Position numbers and translations under genes: made by a program. 6,783 nucleotides of DNA from Burkholderiales bacterium (GTDB lineage: Bacteria; Pseudomonadota; Gammaproteobacteria; Burkholderiales; Burkholderiaceae_C), in the NCBI GenBank assembly GCA_025352345.1, contig JANXTP010000192.1, positions 1-6,783 on the forward strand, in the 5' to 3' direction. The first letter of the stretch is position 1; each line of letters begins with the position of its first letter. Of this stretch, positions 1-6,442 are shown one piece after another. Under the pieces are notes generated by a model, which worked only from the letters and a program-made list of their open reading frames with translations, was not told the DNA's origin and did no database searches.

Positions 1-1902
1 GTGCACATCGGGCCGGCGCCGTCGCGCGAGTCGTATCTGGTGATGGACAAGATCATTGCCGCCTGCAAGCAGACCGGCGCGCAGGCGGTGCACCCGGGCT
101 ATGGCTTCCTCAGCGAGAACACCGAGTTCGCGCGCCGCGTCGAAGAAGAGGGCATCGTCTTCATCGGCCCGAAGCACGCGTCGATCGCGGCGATGGGCGA
201 CAAGATCGCGTCGAAGCAACTGGCCCTCGCGGCCCGCGTCAACACCATCCCCGGCTACAACGCCGCGATCGATACCGCAGAGCAGGCGGTCGAGATCGCC
301 AAGGGCATTGGCTATCCGGTGATGATCAAGGCCTCGGCGGGCGGTGGCGGCAAGGGTCTGCGGGTGGCCTACGACGACAAGCAGGCCTTCGAGGGCTTCA
401 CCTCCTGCCGCAACGAGGCGCGCAACAGCTTCGGTGACGACCGCGTGTTCATCGAAAAGTTCGTCGAAGAGCCGCGCCACATCGAGATCCAGGTGCTGGG
501 CGATTCACACGGCCACATCGTCTACCTCTGGGAGCGCGAGTGCTCGATCCAGCGCCGCCACCAGAAGGTGATCGAGGAGGCGCCGTCGCCGTTCATCAGC
601 GAGGCCACGCGCCGCGCGATGGGCGAGCAGGCGGTTCAACTGGCACGCGCCGTCAAGTACCAATCGGCCGGCACGGTCGAGTTCGTCGTCGGCAAGGACC
701 AGAGCTTCTACTTTCTAGAAATGAACACCCGGCTGCAGGTCGAGCACCCGGTGACCGAAGGCATCACCGGGCTCGATCTGGTCGAGCAGATGATTCGTGT
801 CGCAGCCGGCGAGCGGATCTTCTTCACCCAGGAAGACATCAAGCGCGACGGCTGGGCGATGGAATGCCGCATCAACGCCGAAGACCCGTTCCGCGGCTTT
901 TTGCCGTCGACCGGCCGGCTGGTGAAATTCGCGCCGCCGGTCGAGACCTGGACGGCGAGCGGCGAGGTGCCTGAAGACGGCGGCGTGCGCGTCGACACCG
1001 GCGTGATCGATGGCGGCGAAATCCCGATGTACTACGACTCGATGATCGCCAAGCTGGTGGTCAAGGGCCGCGACCGGGTGGACGCGATCGCGAAGATGCG
1101 CGAGGCACTGAACGCCTTTGCGATCCGCGGCATCAGCTCGAACATCCCGTTCCAGGCCGCGCTGCTGGCGCACCCGAAGTTCGTCGCGGGCGACTTCAAT
1201 ACCGGTTTCATCGCCGAGCAGTACCCGAACGGGTTCTCGGCGGCGGCCGCTCTTGCAACAGATCCCGCGCAGACGGACCCGATGCTGCTGCGCGCACTGG
1301 CCGCCGTTGCCCACCGCCTCCACCTCGACCGCTCGGCGCGCATCACTGGGCAACTGCCGGGGCACGAATTCGTCATCAAGCCCGACTCGGTCGTGATCAC
1401 CGACGATGGCCAGGGCCAGTCCGAGTACCTGCCGGTGACGGTCGTGCCCGACAACGGCGGTTTCAAGGTGGAGCTGGGTGGTGTGCGTTATCACATCGAG
1501 TTCGACACGCCGTTGCGCGAGGTGGTGATCCATGGCCGCATCGATGGCGCACCGTTCTGTGCGCAGATCGAGCGCCTCGGCCTGGCATACCGCGTGATTC
1601 ACAACGGCACCCAGGTCGATGCCAAGGTGGTGTCGCCGTTGGCCGCGCAGATGCACACCTTGATGCCATTCAAGGCGCCGCCCGATCTGTCGCGCTTCTT
1701 GTTGTCGCCGATGCCGGGGCTGCTGGTTGATGTGACCGTGAAGCCAGGGCAAAAGGTGCTGGCGGGTGAGAAGCTGGCGGTGATCGAGGCGATGAAGATG
1801 GAGAACATCCTGCTGGCCACGCAGGACGCGGTGGTGGCCGAGGTCAAGGCCGCCAAGGGCGAGAGCCTGGCGGTCGATCAGATCATCATCCGCTTTGAAT
1901 AG
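1..1902 (+). CDS. pccA: Propionyl-CoA carboxylase, biotin-containing alpha subunit (5' end cut off by window)
   Basis: Biotin-dependent acyl-CoA carboxylase alpha subunit. It carboxylates its own biotin using ATP and bicarbonate, and the beta subunit then passes the carboxyl group to propionyl-CoA to give (S)-methylmalonyl-CoA in the cytoplasm. The visible 633 residues hold the biotin carboxylase domain (to about residue 410): HPGYGFLSEN at 31-40, the glycine-rich ATP-grasp loop GGGGKGL at 114-120, and the catalytic stretch EMNTRLQVEHPVTE at 240-253. A biotin-transfer-like region follows (about 450-550), then a biotinyl domain with SPMPG at 569-573 and AMKM at 597-600, so K599 is the predicted biotinylated lysine. 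The tail (MPFKAPPDLSRFLLSPMPG, then ...MENIL...SLAVDQII) resembles PCC alpha more than plain AccC or methylcrotonyl-CoA carboxylase. The GTG at position 1 is probably an internal valine: family members begin about 45-50 residues earlier with an IANRGEIA-type motif. No frameshift is seen. The downstream epimerase-like gene supports the propionyl-CoA assignment. Confidence 0.93.
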   Translation: MHIGPAPSRESYLVMDKIIAACKQTGAQAVHPGYGFLSENTEFARRVEEEGIVFIGPKHASIAAMGDKIASKQLALAARVNTIPGYNAAIDTAEQAVEIAKGIGYPVMIKASAGGGGKGLRVAYDDKQAFEGFTSCRNEARNSFGDDRVFIEKFVEEPRHIEIQVLGDSHGHIVYLWERECSIQRRHQKVIEEAPSPFISEATRRAMGEQAVQLARAVKYQSAGTVEFVVGKDQSFYFLEMNTRLQVEHPVTEGITGLDLVEQMIRVAAGERIFFTQEDIKRDGWAMECRINAEDPFRGFLPSTGRLVKFAPPVETWTASGEVPEDGGVRVDTGVIDGGEIPMYYDSMIAKLVVKGRDRVDAIAKMREALNAFAIRGISSNIPFQAALLAHPKFVAGDFNTGFIAEQYPNGFSAAAALATDPAQTDPMLLRALAAVAHRLHLDRSARITGQLPGHEFVIKPDSVVITDDGQGQSEYLPVTVVPDNGGFKVELGGVRYHIEFDTPLREVVIHGRIDGAPFCAQIERLGLAYRVIHNGTQVDAKVVSPLAAQMHTLMPFKAPPDLSRFLLSPMPGLLVDVTVKPGQKVLAGEKLAVIEAMKMENILLATQDAVVAEVKAAKGESLAVDQIIIRFE

Positions 1903-1904
1903 GG

Positions 1905-2002
1905 CCTCCCAGTCGCTGCGCTCCTGCCCCCGAGGGGCGCCGCCTGGCGGCCCGGCAAAGCCGGTTCCGCGGGCGTGGCTTGATGTAGCGCTTCGCTGCG
2001 CT
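1905..2002. repeat. GC-rich intergenic element with stacked hairpins
   Basis: The gap between pccA and the VOC gene holds a run of short perfect inverted repeats: GCCCC-CGA-GGGGC (1926-1938), GCCGCC-T-GGCGGC (1939-1951) and CCGGC-AAA-GCCGG (1952-1964). A further pair is AGCGC (1987-1991) with GCGCT (1998-2002). The 10-mer TCGCTGCGCT occurs directly at 1913-1922 and 1993-2002, near the two edges. No T-tract follows any hairpin, so this is not a standard intrinsic terminator. From memory, similar GC-rich 'TCGCTGCGCTCCT...CCGGCAAAGCCGG' elements are dispersed between genes in Burkholderiales, so I call it a probable dispersed intergenic repeat. That part is recollection, not shown within this window, which has one copy. 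It could act as an mRNA-stability or attenuation structure between the two genes. Confidence 0.6.
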
Positions 2003-2009
2003 TGCGCAC

Positions 2010-2015
2010 AGAGGA
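2010..2015 (+). promoter_or_regulatory. Ribosome binding site deciding the start of the VOC gene
   Basis: AGAGGA lies 4 nt upstream of the ATG at 2020. It favours that ATG over the in-frame TTG at 2002, which would add six residues (MRTEEL) encoded partly by the hairpin element and has no Shine-Dalgarno sequence of its own. Confidence 0.7.
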
Positions 2016-2019
2016 ATTG

Positions 2020-2505
<486 letters not shown>

Positions 2506-2522
2506 CGCCCCAGGCGGCCCGC

Positions 2523-2528
2523 TATCCT
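2523..2528 (+). promoter_or_regulatory. Candidate -10 element for a short or leaderless gspA transcript
   Basis: TATCCT (4 of 6 to TATAAT) ends 7 nt before the gspA ATG at 2536. CTGACG at 2502-2507 (4 of 6 to TTGACA) could be a -35, though the 15-nt spacer is short. Initiation about 7 nt after the -10 would fall at or next to the ATG, and no Shine-Dalgarno is visible in the 30-bp gap. This is weak pattern evidence in GC-rich DNA. Confidence 0.25.
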
Positions 2529-2535
2529 TGTCGCC

Positions 2536-4245
2536 ATGTACGCGGATTACTTCGGCCTGAAGCAGGCTCCGTTCTCGATCGCCCCGGATCCGCATTACCT
2601 CTTCATGAGCGAGCGCCACCGCGAGGCGCTGGCGCACCTGCTGTACGGGCTCGGCGGCGGTGGGGGGTTCGTGCTGCTGACCGGCGAGATCGGCGCCGGC
2701 AAGACCACGGTGTGCCGCTGCTTCCTAGAGCAGATTCCGAAGCGCTGCAACGTCGCCTACATCTTCAACCCGAAGCTCACCGTCATCGAGCTGGTGAAGT
2801 CGGTGTGCGACGAGTTCCGCATCCCGTATCCGCAGCGTGAGCCCGGCACGGCCACCGTCACCGACTACCTCGATCCGCTGAATGCGTTCCTGCTCAGCAC
2901 CCATGCGATCGGGCAGAACAACGTGCTGATCATCGACGAGGCGCAGAACCTCTCGGCCGATGTGCTGGAACAGCTGCGGCTGATGACCAACCTGGAAACC
3001 AGCGAGCGCAAGCTGCTGCAGATCGTGCTGATCGGCCAGCCCGAGCTGCGCGAGATGCTGGCGCAGCCGGGTCTGCAGCAGCTTGCGCAGCGCGTCATTG
3101 CGCGTTTCCACCTCGACGCGCTGAGCGAAGCCGAAACAGCGCAGTACATCCGCCACCGGCTCGCAGTGGCCGGCCTGAGCGGGCCGATCCCGTTCGCGGC
3201 CGACACCTTGCGGCGCATCCACCGTATCTGCCGCGGTGTGCCGCGGCGCATCAACCTGTTGTGCGACCGGGCGCTGCTGGGCGCCTATGCCAGTGACAAG
3301 CCGGTCGTCGATCGTCATGTCATCGACAAGGCTGCGGGCGAGGTGTTCGACGATACCGAAAGCGTGGTGGCATCACGCAGCACGCTGCACCGCAGTGCCC
3401 CGTGGCTCACCCTGGTCGCCGGCCTGGCGCTCGGCGCCGCGGCCTATGGCACAGCGGGTTGGTGGGCCGAGCGCTCCATCCAGCGGGCCGCGTCACCGAC
3501 ACCGGCTGCGATTGCCCCCCCGGTTGGCTCGACGTCCGCTCGAGCCGCCTCTGCCGCGGTGTTGGCATCTGCGTCTGCATCCGTGGCAGCGGCCGCATCC
3601 GCAGCGACGGTGGCTGCCTCGGCCATCGCCTTCGACCCCACTGCCGCCTTCGAGCAGCTGCCTCGCCGCAACAACGAGGCCTGGAAGGCGCTGGCCGAAC
3701 GCTGGAAGACCACGCTCGGCGACGGTGACCCGTGTGTGGCCGCGCAGACACAGCAGCTGCCCTGCGTCCGAATGACGACGACGCTCGCAGTGATCCGCCA
3801 GCTCGATCGCCCTGGCATCGTCACGCTGCGGGACGCGAACGGCAAACCGGCTTACGCACTGCTCACCGCACTCGGCGCCGACAGCGCCACCTTGCATGTC
3901 GGTGCACAGCCGATGAGCAGCTCGCTTGGCGCGCTGGCGGCGGTGTGGGCCGGCGAGTTCGCGACGCTGTGGCGCGCACCTGCGGCCTACCGCAATCCGC
4001 TTGTCGATGGCAGCAGTGGGGCGGCCGTCGATGTGCTCGCCGCGCAGCTCGCCGCCTGGTTCGGCGAGCCGGTACCTGCCGTCGGGCGTGTCTACGACGG
4101 TGCGTTGAAGGCGCGCGTGTCGGCGTTCCAGCGCGCGCAGGGTCTGAAGCCCGACGGCATTGCCGGGCCCACCACCTTCATGCAATTGAACCGGGTGGCC
4201 GGCGTCGACGAGCCGCGCTTGTCGAGCTTGAACCCGGTGCGCTGA
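2536..4245 (+). CDS. gspA: Type II secretion assembly ATPase GspA (ExeA-like)
   Basis: A 569-residue ExeA/GspA-type protein. In Aeromonas, ExeA and ExeB form an inner-membrane complex that binds peptidoglycan and is needed for assembly of the type II secretin. The N-terminus MYADYFGLKQAPFSIAPDP is the family hallmark. The cytoplasmic AAA+ domain has Walker A GEIGAGKTT (50-58), Walker B LIIDEAQNL (131-139) and a sensor-like IGQPEL (166-171). One membrane helix follows at about 289-309, then an Ala/Ser/Pro-rich linker (about 320-366). The periplasmic part has a region like the C39-peptidase-like domain of ExeA (about 380-480; C400 and C410 could pair) and a PG_binding_1 domain (about 497-552) with FQRAQGLKPDGIAGPTT at 531-547. 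Length fits the family (ExeA is about 550 aa). It is followed 8 bp later by gspB. No clear ribosome binding site precedes the ATG. Confidence 0.92.
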   Translation: MYADYFGLKQAPFSIAPDPHYLFMSERHREALAHLLYGLGGGGGFVLLTGEIGAGKTTVCRCFLEQIPKRCNVAYIFNPKLTVIELVKSVCDEFRIPYPQREPGTATVTDYLDPLNAFLLSTHAIGQNNVLIIDEAQNLSADVLEQLRLMTNLETSERKLLQIVLIGQPELREMLAQPGLQQLAQRVIARFHLDALSEAETAQYIRHRLAVAGLSGPIPFAADTLRRIHRICRGVPRRINLLCDRALLGAYASDKPVVDRHVIDKAAGEVFDDTESVVASRSTLHRSAPWLTLVAGLALGAAAYGTAGWWAERSIQRAASPTPAAIAPPVGSTSARAASAAVLASASASVAAAASAATVAASAIAFDPTAAFEQLPRRNNEAWKALAERWKTTLGDGDPCVAAQTQQLPCVRMTTTLAVIRQLDRPGIVTLRDANGKPAYALLTALGADSATLHVGAQPMSSSLGALAAVWAGEFATLWRAPAAYRNPLVDGSSGAAVDVLAAQLAAWFGEPVPAVGRVYDGALKARVSAFQRAQGLKPDGIAGPTTFMQLNRVAGVDEPRLSSLNPVR

Positions 4246-4253
4246 GCCTGCCC

Positions 4254-4937
4254 ATGTCGTACATCCTCGATGCGCTGAAGCGCGCGGAATCCGAACGCAG
4301 CCGCGGCGCGATTCCGAACATCCATGCGCAGCCGGGGCAGGCGAGCGACGGCGGCGCCCGCGGACTACTTGCCGGGCAACCCGCTGTGCTGGCGGTCGTT
4401 GTGGGTGTGCTGCTGGCTGCGGCTGCGGCGTGGTGGATGTCGGCAGACACTGCAACGCCGCCGGCCGTCGTTGTCGATGCGGTGCCGTCGACCTCACCTG
4501 CCGTTCCGCCTGCCACGGTGCCAGCCACCGTCGCATCGATGCCGATGCCTGCGCTGGCCGCACGGCTGCCGGCCGCGCCGGTGGGGCCTGTGCCTACCGC
4601 GCCGGCGAAGCCGATCGTCTTGCCCTGGCTGGCGCAGAAAGTCGTGCCATTGCCGGCTTCACCCTCGACACGCCTGCCCACGGCAGCCGCTGCATCGTCT
4701 GCGAACGAGCGCGTCTACACACTGAAGGAATTGCCCGACAACATCCGCAGCAGTCTGCCGGTGTTGACGGTGGGTGGCGCGACCTATTCGGACAACGCGG
4801 CCAGCCGGATGTTGATCGTCAACGGCAACCTGTTCCATGAAGGCGACAAGCTGACGCCGGATCTGACGCTGCATCAGATCAAGCTGCGGGCTGCGGTGCT
4901 GAGCTTTCGCGGCTACCGCTACAGCATCAGCTACTGA
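4254..4937 (+). CDS. gspB: Type II secretion accessory protein GspB (ExeB-like)
   Basis: A 227-residue bitopic inner-membrane protein and partner of GspA. The N-terminus MSYILDALKRAESER is the conserved cytoplasmic motif of this family. A membrane helix lies at about 43-62 (AVLAVVVGVLLAAAAAW), followed by a Pro/Ala/Val-rich periplasmic linker (about 64-148). The C-terminal GspB domain is at about 153-226, with LPDNIRSSLPVL, a Tyr-Ser pair, RMLIVNGNLFHEGDKL and a closing LSFRGYRYSISY. In known systems GspB (or the related PulB/OutB) cooperates with GspA in secretin assembly. The start is fixed by the conserved N-terminus. It begins 8 bp after the gspA stop with no good Shine-Dalgarno sequence, so translation is probably coupled to gspA. 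It runs convergently into thyA. Confidence 0.9.
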   Translation: MSYILDALKRAESERSRGAIPNIHAQPGQASDGGARGLLAGQPAVLAVVVGVLLAAAAAWWMSADTATPPAVVVDAVPSTSPAVPPATVPATVASMPMPALAARLPAAPVGPVPTAPAKPIVLPWLAQKVVPLPASPSTRLPTAAAASSANERVYTLKELPDNIRSSLPVLTVGGATYSDNAASRMLIVNGNLFHEGDKLTPDLTLHQIKLRAAVLSFRGYRYSISY

Positions 4938-4952
4938 TGGTGGAGCGATTGC

Positions 4953-5771
4953 TCAGACCGCGACCGGCGCCTTGATCGCCGGATGCGGCTCGTAGCCGCG
5001 CACCTCGAAGTCGTCGAATTCATAGTCGAAGATCGACGCCGGTCGGCGCTTGATGTGCAAGGTCGGTGCGGGTCGCGGTTCGCGCGACAGCTGCAGATCG
5101 ACCTGTTCGGCGTGGTTGCTGTACAGGTGGCAATCGCCGCCGGTCCAGACGAAATCGCCGACCTGCAGATCGCACTGCTGCGCGACCATGTGCGTGAGCA
5201 GCGCATAGCTGGCGATGTTGAACGGCACGCCCAGGAAGATGTCGGCGCTGCGCTGGTAGAGCTGGCAACTGAGCTTGCCCGGCTCGCCGGCCACCGATGA
5301 GGGCGCCACGTAGAACTGGAACAGCGCGTGGCAGGGCATCAATGCCATCTTGCCGAGTTCAGCGACGTTCCAGGCGCTGACGATGATGCGACGCGAATCG
5401 GGGTTGGTCTTCAGCGTCTTGATCACCTCGGCGATCTGGTCGATGTGCCCGCCATCCGGCGTCGGCCAACTGCGCCATTGCACGCCGTAGACCGGGCCCA
5501 GATCGCCCTCGGGCTTGGCCCATTCGTCCCAGATCGACACACCGCGCTCCTGCAGCCAGCGCGCATTGCCGTCGCCGCGCAGGAACCACAGCAATTCCAG
5601 AATCACCGACTTCAGGTGCACCTTCTTCGTCGTGACCAGCGGGAAGCCGGCCGCGAGATCGAAACGCATCTGGTGGCCGAAGATGCTCTTCGTGCCGGTG
5701 CCGGTGCGGTCGGCCTTGAACACGCCGCGGTCACGCACATGGCGCATCAGGTCTTCGTAGGGGCTGGGCAT
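4953..5771 (-). CDS. thyA: Thymidylate synthase
   Basis: Folate-dependent thymidylate synthase (272 aa): dUMP plus 5,10-methylenetetrahydrofolate gives dTMP plus dihydrofolate. By eye against E. coli ThyA (264 aa) all key residues are present: R22 in the DRTGTGT phosphate-binding loop, R127-R128, catalytic C147 in LMPCHALFQFYV, D177, N185, and H215/Y217 in GGDCHLYSNH. The C-terminus ends in APVAV, matching the functional APVAI tail. About 8 extra residues (157-164, PSSVAGEP) sit between FQFYVA and GKLSCQLYQRS. The ATG at 5771 has GGAAAG 5 nt upstream on the minus strand. The gene lies 26 bp downstream of ccdB on the same strand and could be read from the ccdAB or ABC transcript; I see no convincing promoter of its own. 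There is no dihydrofolate reductase gene directly after it, as the 3' neighbour is convergent gspB 15 bp away. Confidence 0.97.
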   Translation of the reverse strand: MPSPYEDLMRHVRDRGVFKADRTGTGTKSIFGHQMRFDLAAGFPLVTTKKVHLKSVILELLWFLRGDGNARWLQERGVSIWDEWAKPEGDLGPVYGVQWRSWPTPDGGHIDQIAEVIKTLKTNPDSRRIIVSAWNVAELGKMALMPCHALFQFYVAPSSVAGEPGKLSCQLYQRSADIFLGVPFNIASYALLTHMVAQQCDLQVGDFVWTGGDCHLYSNHAEQVDLQLSREPRPAPTLHIKRRPASIFDYEFDDFEVRGYEPHPAIKAPVAV

Positions 5772-5782
5772 GGGGGCTTTCC

Positions 5783-5810
5783 GTTAGTACGACCCGGTTA
5801 GTACGACCCG
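5783..5810. repeat. Perfect 14-bp tandem direct repeat at the ccdB/thyA junction
   Basis: GTTAGTACGACCCG occurs twice back to back, at 5783-5796 and 5797-5810. The right copy encodes the end of CcdB (Gly-Ser-Tyr-stop, minus strand), and the left copy repeats it in the leader between the ccdB stop and the thyA ribosome binding site. Because the copies are identical, the reading of CcdB is not changed by the duplication. Confidence 0.95.
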
Positions 5811-6112
5811 AAGAGGACGTCGAGCGCTTCTTGAACTTCAGCGCGCGACTCACGCAAGCTGCCCACCGTCTTGCGCAACTCACTGATCGGTACGGCACCG
5901 AGCGCGGCGGTATCGAGCACCACGCTGTCGGTGCCGATCGTCAGCATGGGATTGAGCTGACGTGCGCGCGGGCCAAACGCTGCCTCCCGGCGCAGCGGGA
6001 TCACCACCCGCGTTTGCAGGGCGTCGATGTAGTCGTTCTGGATATCGACGAAGTAGGGCGTGTGCTTGCGCTCGGCCGCATCGGGGTTGGGGTACACGTC
6101 GAACCTTGCCAT
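5798..6112 (-). CDS. ccdB: CcdB-family toxin
   Basis: A 104-residue CcdB-family protein; F-plasmid CcdB (101 aa) poisons DNA gyrase by binding GyrA. Similarity to F CcdB runs the full length: MARFDVY (1-7) against MQFKVY, PYFVDIQNDYID (19-30) against the LFVDVQSDIID region, RVVIPL (35-40) against MVIPL, then LNPMLTIG (53-60), GAVPISEL (72-79) and a C-terminal helix ending ALDVLF (96-101). The last residues are GSY where F CcdB has WGI; the Trp and Gly there are needed for gyrase poisoning, so activity here is uncertain. I chose the ATG at 6112 because family members typically begin M-x-R/F-F-x-V-Y. An alternative GTG at 6133 would add seven residues and overlap the ccdA stop as GTGA. It lies directly downstream of its antitoxin gene and 26 bp before thyA. 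Confidence 0.88.
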   Translation of the reverse strand: MARFDVYPNPDAAERKHTPYFVDIQNDYIDALQTRVVIPLRREAAFGPRARQLNPMLTIGTDSVVLDTAALGAVPISELRKTVGSLRESRAEVQEALDVLFGSY

Positions 6113-6129
6113 CGCTGTGTCGCTCGGGA

Positions 6130-6381
6130 TCACCGGCCCTTCATGAAGCTGCGGTACTTCGCCAGCGGCAACCCTTCGCGCTCAACGCGCGCGTTGTAGT
6201 GCGCAATGGCCTCGGCGTTCTCGATGTTCCAGCGCTCGAAGTAGCGTTTGCGCACTTCTTCGGCCAGCAGCGCATCGACGGTTTGCGAGAGGTTCATGCC
6301 CAGTTCGCGCGCCAGCTCCAGCACCTTGATGTTCAAGCTCAGGTTGGTGGGGCGCTTGGCGGAATCATCGAATCTCAACAT
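6130..6381 (-). CDS. ccdA: CcdA-family antitoxin
   Basis: An 83-residue antitoxin of the CcdA family (F CcdA is 72 aa). The N-terminal half fits a ribbon-helix-helix DNA-binding domain: strand PTNLSLN (11-17), helix about 18-27, turn at GMN, helix about 31-46. The C-terminal half carries the toxin-binding segment, with ERWNIENAEAI (49-59) against ERWKVENQEGM in F CcdA, followed by YNARVEREGLPLAKYRSF. In the family this part wraps CcdB and releases it from gyrase, and the RHH dimer with CcdB represses its own promoter. The ATG at 6381 is chosen because GGAG lies 7 nt upstream and the RHH strand then sits near the N-terminus. An in-frame ATG at 6420 would add 13 residues not typical of the family and would lie inside the candidate operator. 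Confidence 0.9.
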   Translation of the reverse strand: MLRFDDSAKRPTNLSLNIKVLELARELGMNLSQTVDALLAEEVRKRYFERWNIENAEAIAHYNARVEREGLPLAKYRSFMKGR

Positions 6382-6388
6382 GGTGAAG

Positions 6389-6392
6389 CTCC
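6389..6392 (-). promoter_or_regulatory. Ribosome binding site of ccdA
   Basis: GGAG on the minus strand, 7 nt before the ATG at 6381. It is the best-placed Shine-Dalgarno in this part of the window and supports the shorter 83-residue start. Confidence 0.7.
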
Positions 6393-6397
6393 ATTCA

Positions 6398-6442
6398 TCA
6401 TGCGTATCGTTTGTGCGCATGAATAACGCGCCATTTTATGCG
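6398..6442 (-). promoter_or_regulatory. Candidate ccdAB promoter and autoregulatory operator
   Basis: Upstream of ccdA is the inverted repeat TCATGCG (6398-6404), 11-nt spacer, CGCATGA (6416-6422). A third half-site ATGCG follows at 6438-6442, giving alternating ATGCG / CGCAT / ATGCG. On the minus strand TAAAAT (6438-6433, 5 of 6 to TATAAT) overlaps the stop codon of the upstream ABC gene and could be a -10, placing a start near 6426 at the edge of the palindrome; no good -35 is seen. RHH antitoxins of this type bind repeated palindromic sites at their own promoter, so the placement is apt. The function is inferred. Confidence 0.4.

Noticed and set aside
2002..2019. TTG start giving a 167-residue VOC protein
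   Set aside because: No ribosome binding site for it; AGAGGA is placed correctly for the ATG at 2020.
3732..4253. In-frame upstream extension of gspB to 401 residues
   Set aside because: The added 174 residues overlap gspA in another frame and are Arg-rich nonsense. The conserved MSYILDALKRAE motif fixes the start at 4254.
3493..4563. 356-codon minus-strand frame opposite gspA and gspB
   Set aside because: Arg/Ala/Pro-rich low-complexity product with no family resemblance. It is a shadow of two genes with strong domain evidence.
4943..4954. GAGC-GATT-GCTC hairpin between convergent gspB and thyA as a terminator
   Set aside because: Only 4 bp of stem, overlapping the thyA stop codon, with no T-tract on either strand. 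Too weak to call.
5328..5801. 157-codon plus-strand frame opposite thyA
   Set aside because: It is the complement of a fully conserved thymidylate synthase gene and has no recognisable domain of its own.
6382..6420. Longer ccdA start at 6420 (96 residues)
   Set aside because: It would put the start inside the palindromic operator and before the GGAG ribosome binding site; the extra 13 residues are not typical of the family.
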